64,000 bases of DNA from Cryphonectria parasitica EP155 (lineage: Eukaryota; Ascomycota; Sordariomycetes; Diaporthales; Cryphonectriaceae), in NCBI RefSeq assembly GCF_011745365.1, contig NW_024468910.1, forward strand, positions 4,885,172 to 4,949,171. The letters are read 5' to 3'. A model generated the notes under the pieces. The model ran no database searches, was not told where the DNA came from, and saw nothing but the letters and a program-made list of their open reading frames with translations. This document shows, one piece after another, positions 1-9,797 of this stretch (within the stretch, counting starts at the first letter, position 1; every line of letters starts with the position of its first letter). Position numbers and translations under genes: made by a program.

Positions 1-853
1 AAGGCAGAGGGATTGTTGGCATAGTGAGGATCTGGCATGGCGTGTACAAGGAGGATGCCCACTTCGGAGTAATGGTGCGATACGTTATGGATATATGGTG
101 CGCGCGCGCGTGTGTGTTAGGGCATAAGTCGAGAAAAACCAGGAAGTGGAAGATGAGAATCTAGGCAGGATTTATAAGAGCATGAACATGCAAAAGGAAG
201 GGCGCAATGCCTTAGACATGGACCGCGACCTTATTAACAACCGGGAATTGTCATACCGGGCATGGGCTGGCCCCACCTCCAATGGGCCTCCTACAGGACT
301 CCAAACCGTTCTATACGGACAGAAAACACGATAGGGCTCGTTGCCGGTCGTGCTGTGCCGCATCTAGAGTCCCAGAAGAGTGCCGATGGCTGATTCGGTC
401 TCTGGTGGACGGACGTCTGCGCTGTACTACACAGATCTTAGTCTTCTGGGACATCTTTAAATGCTAGATTGACTTGGCAAAATTCATTCTGACCATCGAC
501 CAACACATGCGTCGTCCATGCGTGATTTTGGCAAGAGGAAGAACGTCGAACTGGCGATTCAAAGAAATTCCATTGCTACTACTATGTAATGATGTGATGA
601 CCATCGCCTAGGTGGGGCCGAAATGTGCTCCGCAAAAGAGTGTAGTGGATACCGTATGCCGTGACAATTTGAGGGACTCCGTAAGCCATAGGTAACGCTA
701 GTTTGTGAACAAAAGAAACCTAAAACCTCGGTCGTGACGTGAGCTGGTCACATTCCTCGAGAAACCGATAAATGCCCTGCGCCGTTTGTCAGTCAGCCAT
801 TACCGAGGAAAACGAAGACCAAAGTCGTGACAAAATTTTCAGAGAAAGCAAGA
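1..853. other. Intergenic, no gene seen
   Basis: No reading frame here has a credible start, length or domain. The only structure noted is an alternating purine-pyrimidine run (CG then TG dinucleotides) at about 99-118. The right part is presumably the 3' flank of the minus-strand gene ending at 854. Confidence 0.6.
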
Positions 854-2236
854 TCAATCCTGCACAAGATACTCTAAAGCAGAATTGAGACCTCGACATG
901 GGGGGTGTTTCCGGGAATATTCTTTTACCTCTACTCCATCAAAATCTTCCGAAACATGTTCCGCAGAGCTAGGAAGAGGCGGCGAAATGCTCTCATAACC
1001 CTCCTCACTCAAAACTTCAAGCGGGGGTGCCGATAACCATGGGTTCTCCTCGATGTACTGGTCGAAAAAGGCTTCGTCTTCCTCCACAGAAGATAGCTCA
1101 GACAGATGCGACCTCACGGACCCACCCGGAGACGTGAACGTTTCCTGATCATCTCCAGCACCCGGGGCGAGCGGGAAGCAAAGGGCCATGGGAGACCCGT
1201 AGCTGCTATCGAAGTCAACATCCTGGCGGACAACCCCTCGCTGGATGCCAACATCATCACACAGCCTTTCCACGGTGTCTGCGTCAAGTCCAGGGAAGCG
1301 CACCCGCAGGGTGTTGTTCTTCTCCAGCGCGATGGGCAAATCTCCCAATGCGACCAGCCTCTTCAGATCGTTCATGACAGCGGCGAGGTCCTTCAACTGG
1401 CGCGCGAAGTCGGTCGACAGGACGTCGAGGAAGCCGTCCGTGTTCAGCGTCGAAGCACCAGACTTGAGCCTGGCCTCGAAGCTGGACGCGGCCGCCACGG
1501 TGGCGGCAGCGGAAAGAGGGCCCAGAGCCGTCACGGTGGGGCTGATGTGGAAGTCGATGAAGGAGCCTGGCACGAAGCGAGGCATACTCGCCAGCTTTGT
1601 AGCTGCGGAGTCGTGCAAGACACTGACAGACTTGTAAGACTTTTCTCCGTTGGGACCGAATCCATCGAAGTGGGCCCTCTGGCCGGACAGCCAGAAGGCG
1701 CGCATGGCCTGTGAAACATTCTGGACGACTTGTGCCTGGGAGGCAGGAGTGTGGCTGAAGTAACGCTGTCCTCCAAGGCGTCCCGAACCCGGCATAGCAT
1801 AACCACCGGCGGTGCGGGGCAGGGTGCCACCCGTGAGATTAGGTCGAAGAGTGTGGGAGAAAGGAGCCCTGCCAGGAAACTGGGCAAAGGCGCGACCGAC
1901 GGTCGTCTTGGCGAATGCGGTGCGGTCGATAATTGGGGCGAAGTGAGTAGCGTCGCCGCGGGCGGTGCTGATGAATCGACGAACGGCGGCGTTCAGACGG
2001 TTATAGGAGGTGGTCGAGGACCAGCGGGCACCTCGCTTGGACTGGCGAAGAAAGGCAGCGGGATGAATGGGCTGTCGCGCGGAGCCGGTGGCGCGGACGG
2101 CGATGTGCTGAACCTCTCGACCGAGAGGCTGCGACAGTTTGCCCTGGATCACTTTGGAGACCTTGGCGGTGGATGCGGCGACCTGTCGTAAGGCGCGCAT
2201 GACCACGGGGGCCAGCACCCCTCCTGCAGGAGCCAT
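854..2236 (-). CDS. Fungal-specific protein, Arg/Ser-rich N-terminus, unknown function
   Basis: Uninterrupted frame of 460 residues. The start is the ATG at 2236; the open frame extends further upstream only through unlikely codons. The first ~120 residues are rich in Arg, Ser, Ala and Thr with almost no acids, like a mitochondrial presequence, but no import signal was tested. A conserved-looking middle (a GSFIDF segment, then a DFARQLKDL...NDLKRL helix and a VRFPG...VERLCD block) is followed by an acidic Ser/Glu-rich tail. From memory, similar Sordariomycete proteins carry the database label casein kinase II beta 2 subunit. The CX2C...CX2C zinc ribbon of genuine CK2 beta is not visible here, so that label is doubtful. 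Single exon; the nearest gene is PI-PLC on the same strand. Confidence 0.75.
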   Translation of the reverse strand: MAPAGGVLAPVVMRALRQVAASTAKVSKVIQGKLSQPLGREVQHIAVRATGSARQPIHPAAFLRQSKRGARWSSTTSYNRLNAAVRRFISTARGDATHFAPIIDRTAFAKTTVGRAFAQFPGRAPFSHTLRPNLTGGTLPRTAGGYAMPGSGRLGGQRYFSHTPASQAQVVQNVSQAMRAFWLSGQRAHFDGFGPNGEKSYKSVSVLHDSAATKLASMPRFVPGSFIDFHISPTVTALGPLSAAATVAAASSFEARLKSGASTLNTDGFLDVLSTDFARQLKDLAAVMNDLKRLVALGDLPIALEKNNTLRVRFPGLDADTVERLCDDVGIQRGVVRQDVDFDSSYGSPMALCFPLAPGAGDDQETFTSPGGSVRSHLSELSSVEEDEAFFDQYIEENPWLSAPPLEVLSEEGYESISPPLPSSAEHVSEDFDGVEVKEYSRKHPPCRGLNSALEYLVQD

Positions 2237-4107
2237 GATGGTTGTCGTCGAATCTCTCCTGCAGATGCAGAGAGGGATAGCGAGATTCAACAGACAGCAG
2301 CGATTTGTTTGTTTGGGAGAAAGAGACAGCGATAGCAACGTCAAGAAGACAAGGGCGTGAGGGGCCGGAGGTTACATATGCTCCCCGTCACGGCTCCCTC
2401 ACAGCAGGGACCCCGACTTACCCCGGCATTTGCCACCATTCGCCACGGCTGTGGTCGGCAGCTGTAAAAACAGCTCCACAGCCTTAGCGAGCACAGCCAC
2501 AGATCAGCTTCATGTATTTGCCTGCCAGCTGCAGCTCAAGCCGCTGCTACAGCTCTACCCAGCTCAAGCGCCGCGTCAGTTTTTCCCTTCCGACTCCACT
2601 ATCTCCTGCTCCACCTCGAAATTTCCTCGACTGTCAAAACCAGAGCTACGCCTACCATCCTCCTCGAGCTTCCACACTTGACTCTCCTTTCGCTTTCAAC
2701 GTCCCGTACGTCTCGTTCTGCGACCCAAGGTACGTCAGGTTCTTGCTACTCATCTCGCGAAACCACTGCTGTGACGAACATACACGAACAATCCAAATCT
2801 TACAAGCATCCATGGGGACTCTTTTTATCTCTAGAATTACCCTGAGCAACCTACCCCCCTCACACATTTTCACCCATTGAGACTTGTGTGGCTACTGGCT
2901 AACGAAGTCAGCAGACGAGAGTCTTGCCTCGCGACCGCTCCTCTGCCTGGTGCAGGGATGCCAATGCCTGAAAACACGTCCTCATTCAAAAAGGTTTGTA
3001 CCCTTCCTTGATATTATGTGCCCTCCCTCTCTCTGTCTGTGTGATGATACAATACATCAAGGGATTCCTCGAACCGAAGACCAATGTGGACTACATGTTT
3101 CTATAAGTTTCAGCCTTGTCTGACTGGACGAAAAAAATTCACAAGACTATCACAATTAGCTTCTACCATCCACGACGTGCCGCTAACGATGATCGCCGAC
3201 AGGTACTTTTTCCCGCCGTCTTCCACGTCCTTACATCCCCATGAGCCATATGACGAAATTTTGAACGAACGGGCGGACAGAATGAGGCTCGTTCGGCTCG
3301 TCTCGTCAAAGCAGGGCTGTACACCTTGTGAGGCGTATCCGAACGGGTCATCTTGTTGAGACTTCGTCACCTGATCAATGCTCCTTGCACCGTCTTTCGG
3401 ATGCGCAAATCAGAGTAGCTGTGCGGTTTGGCTGACTTTGAGCATGACAGGTAAACATAACCCATCATCTCAGCCAGCATTCCTTGAGCAACATGATGAA
3501 CGTTATTCACACTGTTTGATCTGTGCCTTTGGCCGGAAATGAACATACACACACCAAATCTGATTTAATGAGGTTCGTTCACCTCATCTCAACACTGATC
3601 CCGATCTCTTGCTAACTATTGTCGCAGCCTGACAGCTGTTCTGCCTCATCAAGCTTCGTTTTACGCTTCTAAATCGACCATGGGCTGACCACACTGCATG
3701 ACAGGTAACAAGTACTTGCTAATGCCCTCATTCATAGCTATGTTAATCCCGTAAGTTCGCTCAATTCTTTACCGTGGCCCTGAACCCCTTTCGGATGATA
3801 CCCATTTTACTGCTGTTTTACACTGAGTTCATCGTGACGATACAAACCTTTCACCTTGGAGAACTGAGAAGGAAATCTTGTTCACTCTAATACTTCTGGC
3901 CATCTCACCAGGAATAAAGCTGACGAGTTCGCCCAAGCAGTTTCTTTGCGCTCCAATCTGCCGGTACGCGTTCGTTCTGTGTACTCTAGTATAGCCTATG
4001 AGAAATATACATCGTCTATGCGGCAATATCATCATTCCCAGCCACTCTATCTCTATTTCATACGTGCCACCTTGTGTTACGTAGTTTTGATGTGCGCAGC
4101 ACATTAC
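2237..4107. other. Intergenic; plus-strand splice-site-like series
   Basis: No protein gene was recognised. The left end is the promoter of the minus-strand gene at 2236. On the plus strand there is a series of acceptor-like sites, each with a CTAAC or CTGAC branch motif 10-25 nt upstream: about 2914, 3202, 3450, 3626, 3704, 3940 and 4126. Donor-like GTAAGT and GTACGC motifs lie at 3750 and 3963. At 3202, 3450 and 3704 the AG is directly followed by GTA. This could mark a spliced noncoding transcript running antisense to the PI-PLC gene. Confidence 0.35.
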
Positions 4108-5514
4108 TCATTTCTTCAATTGCAGCCTCGCATTCCAGCCTACGATGCACCTGAGCAAGTCCCAGTCACCCTCTTGTCCCACCCAGTCGGTGACTACGAT
4201 GCCCGTACCGGCGTCTCCAACATCCAACTGGTCTGGGCCCTTACCATGCTCAGCATGGCTCGTGCAAAGATATTCGATAATGGACGGGTTGACCTTGGCA
4301 GCGATATTTTCGGGCCAACAGCTGGCGTTGAAAAAATTGCTGGCGCTCAGGAAATTGACGAAGAAAGGAGTAGGTGTCGTCTCGGAGGCCGGATTTGAAA
4401 TGCCAAACTCTGCAAGAGTCTGCTGGCACGCCTTCTCGAGATGGCGTCGAGCCATGTCGATCTTCTTTTCGATATTGGTGCTCTGGCTCACTTCATAGAA
4501 GTCCTGCACGCGCATCAACCCACTTCCCGTCGGCTCATCCGCACAGTTATCGGGCCAGGCAGCCGCATCAAGACCCCAGTGCTGTAGCGCGTCTTCCACG
4601 TTAAAACGTCGGATCAGGACGAGCTTGCCCCTCGCCTCCCCCAGGCTCGGTATTCTCGGCTCCGTAAACCACCTTCGCGCGTCGTCACCCCCACAGTAGC
4701 GCTTGAAGAGGTGCTGGGAGAGATGATGATCCGAACCCCTTCCAGTGCCTTCCCTCTTGATGCTCATCAGCAAGGCCTCGGAGGGGTTTGCGTCCAGAAA
4801 GGCGTATAGGTCCTTCAACATGTCGCTGAAGTACCTGTTCCCCGTCAACGAGATGGGGAAGACGCTATGCACCAGCGCCAGATCGTCGTTGTCCTTGTTC
4901 ACGCTGACCCGAACGTCCAAGAAGCGTACTCCGTTGTCCAGCTGCTCCCGTACAGAAACTGCCTGGCACCGCACCGACGGCAGGGCCACGTAGCATGTCG
5001 GGCTGTTGTGCGTCCCGGGAATGGACAGCATCGACAGCGGGTACTCGTCGCGCAGCTCGCCCATCCAGCTCTCAAGCGCCGCGGAGCTGAAGATGGTCAG
5101 CTGCGCGCCCGAGACCGTGTACACAACTGTGAGCTCCAGGGGTGCGCCGTCCAGCCTCCTCATCACCTGGGACCGCGCGCTGGGGCCCGGGCAGTCTACG
5201 ACGTATCTGTACTCCGTCCCGGGCGTCTGGAAGGTGAGGCGCAGCACCTCGTGGCCGACATCTGGTGCAAGTATGCCCGTCTCCTTGGTCTCGAAGGGAC
5301 CTGCGATGATATCCTTCACATCCTGCCGGTCGTTAGGCTCTTGACCGTCCTTGGGGTGTGGGCGTGACGAGTTGGCCGAGGCGGTGAAGAGACCAGTGAC
5401 GATGCGACCCAGCTTGGCTAGCCCGCCACTTTTGGGTGATGATCCTCCGTATCGCTCTATGGTTTTGAGTTCGAGGGGGTTGATTGTAATGTTCCGGATG
5501 CTGAGTGTGGCCAT
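4108..5514 (-). CDS. PI-PLC X-domain protein (phosphatidylinositol-specific phospholipase C-like)
   Basis: 468 residues, single exon. The C-terminal two thirds form a PI-PLC X-type barrel. LSIPGTHNSP holds the first catalytic His (about residue 169), GVRFLDVRV gives the Asp200/Arg202 pair, and LALVHSVFP gives the second His (about 216). The order and spacing match the bacterial-type enzymes that cleave phosphoinositides or GPI anchors. No EF-hand, PH, Y or C2 domain of eukaryotic PLC-delta is present. There is no signal peptide: the N-terminal ~160 residues are polar and look like a separate fungal region. Cellular location and true substrate are therefore unknown. Confidence 0.85.
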   Translation of the reverse strand: MATLSIRNITINPLELKTIERYGGSSPKSGGLAKLGRIVTGLFTASANSSRPHPKDGQEPNDRQDVKDIIAGPFETKETGILAPDVGHEVLRLTFQTPGTEYRYVVDCPGPSARSQVMRRLDGAPLELTVVYTVSGAQLTIFSSAALESWMGELRDEYPLSMLSIPGTHNSPTCYVALPSVRCQAVSVREQLDNGVRFLDVRVSVNKDNDDLALVHSVFPISLTGNRYFSDMLKDLYAFLDANPSEALLMSIKREGTGRGSDHHLSQHLFKRYCGGDDARRWFTEPRIPSLGEARGKLVLIRRFNVEDALQHWGLDAAAWPDNCADEPTGSGLMRVQDFYEVSQSTNIEKKIDMARRHLEKACQQTLAEFGISNPASETTPTPFFVNFLSASNFFNASCWPENIAAKVNPSIIEYLCTSHAEHGKGPDQLDVGDAGTGIVVTDWVGQEGDWDLLRCIVGWNARLQLKK

Positions 5515-5823
5515 TGCAGCAGCACCGAGTGCTTTGTGAGCGTCTGCTGGCGAAAATGCTCAGAGAAGCCTCACCGCTTCCACAGCAAAGCTATAAGTAC
5601 TATACTATATCGTATGGCTGCGACTCCGAAGTGTCTCTGCAGGCTGCTCCCACTTGACCTCCCAGCCAAACTCTAAGCAGTGAGGCCTGCAGATCAGCTC
5701 AGTCTCGGGTCGAGCAGCGATTCTTTGGGGGACAATGGAGGCAAGTAACTTATTCGATTCCAATTCGCGCCTGGCCGACTCTGAGTTGGTGATTTAAGGG
5801 TGTTTCTTTCCAGCGGCCATTGG
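5515..5823. other. Short intergenic region
   Basis: Promoter-side flank of the PI-PLC gene and 3' flank of the AT-rich gene fragment to the right. No specific site was recognised. Confidence 0.4.
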
Positions 5824-6723
5824 CTACTGGGGGGCTGCTACGTAGTGGGGCCGCCTTTCTTGGCCCCTAACCCGCTGAGACTGGTCTATGTTAACTAGCT
5901 GGACATATCGATAAAGGGTGACTGAATCTAACCCCGAATACTGTATGCTAGTATCTGATGATCGGGCTGTCGGTTGAGGCAAAATGCATAAAAATAAAAC
6001 AAAATTATAAACACTGAAAGACACCAGGCTGTGGGGAGCGATCGGGTACACTATGGAGAAAAGCGGAAAAGTCTGGTTGGGGCTTCTAACTTGTTCAGTT
6101 TTCTCGAGGGTGTATTGTTCCTTGGAGATTAACTCATCTCCCTGGACTTGTCCATTCTTCGCAGCTAGAAGTAGCAGAGCACAGAGAGAAAGCATTGCAT
6201 CATTACCAGTGTCGTGAAATTCGGAGCAGTTAGGCTTATAATTGCCACATTTATCCGAGAACTCCACGCAAAATGAAGCATTGTCCAGAGTCAAGATGAA
6301 CATCTAGAACAAGAGGCAAGAAGACGTAACAGATATGGTACAGGTATCGATGATGGGCAGTATCGGTGTTATACTAGAAGTACTTACACTTAGAAGGCGT
6401 AGAATCCTAATATAAGCTTCTATATTATAACCGACTAAAAGATCTTTTTCTAGCTGGTTAGTATCCCCGAACACCTGATCTAGTTGATATGGAAGGCAGG
6501 AATTCTGCTGAATAATACGTACTTTCTCTATAAATCAAATTAGATAACGTCCTCAGAAAGAAGAAGAGAAACACAAATCCGTTGATACTTAACCTGGGCC
6601 AAGGACAAAAAGAGGTTAAGGCGTAATCGCCCAAGTTTGTCTTCTACATGTACGAAGCGAATATCTCGGTTGTCAAGTCTGGCGAAGTCTAGTTGCCAGA
6701 TGCTAGGTTGGAGTCGAGGTTTA
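5824..6723 (-). CDS. AT-rich multi-exon gene fragment, Gfd2/YDR514C nuclease-like
   Basis: Three exons can be pieced together on the minus strand: about 6723-6594, 6527-6388 and 6303 downward. The frame runs on to 5824, but its last half looks less coding. They read PSIWQLDFARLDN...HVEDKLGRLRLNL, then CLPYQLDQVFGDTN...GYNIEAYIRILRLLS, then MFILTLDNASF...FHDTGNDAMLSLCALLLLA. The H-x2-GNDA motif resembles the last catalytic motif of RNase H-like DEDDh exonucleases of the Gfd2/YDR514C type. The second junction is clean (GTAAGT donor at 6387, TTCTAG acceptor at 6304). The first keeps frame only if the second of two overlapping AGs is used. The N-terminal catalytic part was not found, and base composition is much more AT-rich than the neighbours. 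This may be a decaying copy. Confidence 0.4.
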
Positions 6724-7414
6724 CTGTGAGGTGAGCTCGATGGGGGATATATGGGAGCGAATTCCTTGACAGATGTGACGAGTCTCAGCTTGCTGTGGGT
6801 GACTGAGCTGGCATCTGACTAAATTAGCACAAGGTATAAAAGGACCTGTCTCCTCCAGTTTCAACATGTGCCTTCGCCGGACGGGCCACTTCCCGGTAGC
6901 AGCAGACGAAACCTCTGGGGTCAGATATGCCATGAGGCTGTGGTGAATGTCTTGAGATGGGGAGCGCCCTCTACGCGCAACAGTATGAGTCCTGCATCGA
7001 GTAGTGTGACAAATGAGATGATGAGGCACTGGTGCCATGCTACTCGAGGCTTATCCCCATGCGTTTTGAGAGCGGTATTCAGATCATCGATAACAGTGAC
7101 GCTCTTTCAAACTAAAGATGGATGAGCACAGCATCGTCGTAGCTTGCTTGATGGTAAAGGCACAACGTATAAATGAGAGTTGTAATGTATTATCCTTCCC
7201 TCTAGTAGCAAGTAAGGTGTTGCGCCAACATCGCTAAGGAAGAGTCGCAACTCCAGGAATACCAAGCAAAGGAGCCTAATTCTGGGCCCCAAGCGATCAT
7301 CAAGTTCGTAGTTTACCATACAAAGCCCCAGGCCTTATGAACACTAAGACGCCATTTACTTCAAAAGCCCCCGGAGTCCCAAGTTTCCATCACCGCAGGC
7401 CTACATGGCTTGTG
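6724..7414. other. Intergenic, possible upstream exons of the AT-rich gene
   Basis: A plausible acceptor (TCACAG) on the minus strand at 6724-6729 suggests that the gene to the left begins somewhere here. No exon could be assigned with confidence. The remainder lies 3' of the small minus-strand gene ending at 7415. Confidence 0.3.
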
Positions 7415-8059
7415 TCAAGTACTGGTGCTGGCCCTGGCCATGGTATTCTGCGATGGATATCGACGGCGCCCCTCGTCACTCGCCTCCTCCCCGCTCTCCT
7501 CTGCGCGACGACGCTTCCCAAGCACTGCCTTCATGACAACGTCTTCACCACCCATAACATTTCCCTCACCGTTGACCTCAATGCCTGCCTCGATCTCGAT
7601 CCGCAGCGGCCTGGGCCGTCCCTCCTCATCGATCATGGGAATCCCGCCGTTCTCAGCCGCTTCGCTCTGGCCGATGGTCCTGGTGACTGTCTCGGCGACC
7701 AGCCTCGCGCTCTCGGCCGGGTTCGTTGGGATGCTGATGATGTTCCCACCACCAGAGACCCTGATCGCCGTCGAGATCCGCACAGTGACGGTGGAGTGGT
7801 TGCCGTCGTCATCTTCGTCGCCGTCGCCGTGCCAGCCTGAGTTACGACCCGGATTTGCAGCGTTGACCGTGACTTGACGGGGGAGCAGAGCTGCAGCCCG
7901 TGGGTCGCCAGCAAGGCGAGCGGCAAGGTAGGCACTCATGCCAGGCATAGGTCGGCGGGGAAAGTAGGCTGGTGGCGGTGTTGGGGGGCCGCGCGATGTA
8001 TTCTTGGGTAGGCCGGTTAGGGGATCAGGAGAGGAGTTGCGAGGTGGTGGTGATGCCAT
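7415..8059 (-). CDS. Small conserved-looking fungal protein with an internal repeat
   Basis: 214 residues with an ATG start at 8059. The first ~60 residues are Pro/Ala/Arg-rich and low complexity. Two similar segments follow, around residues 95-108 and 155-169. Both read roughly I-x-[TA]-[AG]-I-x-V-x-G-x-G-N-[IV], once as a STAIRVSGGGNII type and once as EAGIEVNGEGNVM. This suggests a duplicated beta-hairpin unit. The tail (GKRRRAEESGEE) looks like a nuclear localisation signal. No enzymatic motif, signal peptide or membrane segment is present. Function is unknown; the repeat and the clean frame argue for a real gene. Confidence 0.65.
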   Translation of the reverse strand: MASPPPRNSSPDPLTGLPKNTSRGPPTPPPAYFPRRPMPGMSAYLAARLAGDPRAAALLPRQVTVNAANPGRNSGWHGDGDEDDDGNHSTVTVRISTAIRVSGGGNIISIPTNPAESARLVAETVTRTIGQSEAAENGGIPMIDEEGRPRPLRIEIEAGIEVNGEGNVMGGEDVVMKAVLGKRRRAEESGEEASDEGRRRYPSQNTMARASTST

Positions 8060-9797
8060 ATTCTGCGACAGTGGCGTCTTGTTGAGGAGGTGGAAGGTGC
8101 GAGTGAGAGGGGGATTTACGAACTGAGAAACTGGCAGGATCGCTGCCTTGAGAATTTTGGGGGCGGGGGGGCGTTTGGCGCTTCAAGTGTATGGAGGTAG
8201 ATATGTGGCTACAATATATGTGATCCGAGACACGACTTGGCGATGATCCATAGACAGCCTTCTCTTGGGACACCTTGGTTGTTTTAGGGGACTTGTTTTA
8301 CTGATATTGATGAGAGTGGAAAGTGAGAAAAGAATCAGACCAAGTAGCAGTTTATAAAATTTATTGGGATCTGCTCAGGTGTGGCAGAAAGGAAGGAAGA
8401 AGATGAAGAATAAGAGGGAAACACAGCAGACTAGTGAGACACACAGGTCTCACCCTGGCAGTTCATGATTATATTATGACCCAGACAGGTATCCATCTTG
8501 ACAATATGTAGCCTGGTCCAGTCTGATACCAGCTAGTGGTTATTACTGTGGTACGTGCCCAAAATGGGCATGAATTGGACCATGTCGTGATGAATGACCA
8601 GCCCAACAAGAGCCAATCAAGATATCTGCAGAGGCAGAAAAATTGGAGTAACACTAGACAATGGTCAGAAAACGAGACCTGTGAATGGGTGTGAATAGGA
8701 CGGGAGATGGAAGAATGAAAACATGCTTTCTTATTGTGCTCCCCTTTGAGAAGCATTGTGGAGAGAAAAAGTGGAGACACATGCTGTCATGGCGCAACGA
8801 TACACGCCTCGCCCTCCTATTCTGTTCCCTTCCGGGCAGCTGCTGCCGTGCCCGGGTCTTGGAGTATTCGTGTCGTATCATGCGTGGTTCTTCGATTTTC
8901 CCCCAAGGAATGTTGCTGGCAAGGGCGCTTCGAGAGCTGACCAGAGACAAGGGAAGCTGGTTGGCAAGACTAGGCTCTTATCAGGCTCATAGCTGGCGTC
9001 TCTGGCTCACGGGCTCACGGTAAGTGACCAATAGGCGGGACCAAGTTAACCAGATGATGCGCCCACTGTACTTTGGTCGACATACGGATGAGGCTGACTG
9101 TCGTTGTTTGCTCCTGTGCCCATAGGCGACTGCCACAATTCCTCCTAAGGCGTACGCCCCAATGGACCTTCACACACACACACTCACACGACTATTGCAT
9201 TGGTCATCAGTGTTGGCAGACCTGGATTGTATATTGTCATTTCCAAATACTCTCCGAGTCCCAAGCCATTAAAGCAAGTGCCGTCTCAGGCCGTCGGAAC
9301 CAAAATGGTCGACAGCCTCCTCTAGCCACTTCGCTACCTTCCTCTAGCCACTGCATCCCGTACCCTTCAGGCTTCATCGGCACGCAGGAAGCAAAGTATG
9401 TTGAAATTCTTTTGTTTCCCCAAAACGCCGATCGTAAATGCCCCGTTGAGTGGTATCTTATCTTGTAAATGCCAGCCATGTCTCTGTTGAAAGACGCCGC
9501 TCCCAATGGATCTCTCTCCCTCTGTGAATAGCCAAGCTAGACGGAACCAATCCCGAACAAAATTTCTTCGCAACGCCTAGTTAGAAATTCTCGATGAAAA
9601 TAACCCTACCCAGGGTCGAACCGCCCAAAATCAGGTTTGTTGAGAACCGAACGCCTCTTTTCGTCACTTGTCCTGCGTTCAAAACATTAATGTGTACCAG
9701 GCAAAACGGCTCAACGCGTGAGCCTTTTGCTGTCAAGTCATGTAGTTAAAAGCAAGCGGGAAAGACGTTGAATCTTTCCGGCTGTATTGCGAGGCGC
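8060..9797. other. Intergenic, no gene seen
   Basis: Contains the promoter of the small gene at 8059 (with G-rich runs near 8160) and the 3' flank of the SAM synthetase gene. A short CA repeat lies near 9172-9186. Open frames here lack ATG, domains or splice support. Confidence 0.5.

Noticed and set aside
5900..6700. AT-rich patch as a RIP-inactivated transposon
   Set aside because: First considered because of composition, but exon-like segments with proper splice sites and a nuclease motif explain it better. No terminal repeats or transposase/RT motifs were seen.
9600..9680. tRNA-like B box (GGTTCGACCC on the minus strand)
   Set aside because: No A box, no matching acceptor stem and no five-pair T stem around it.
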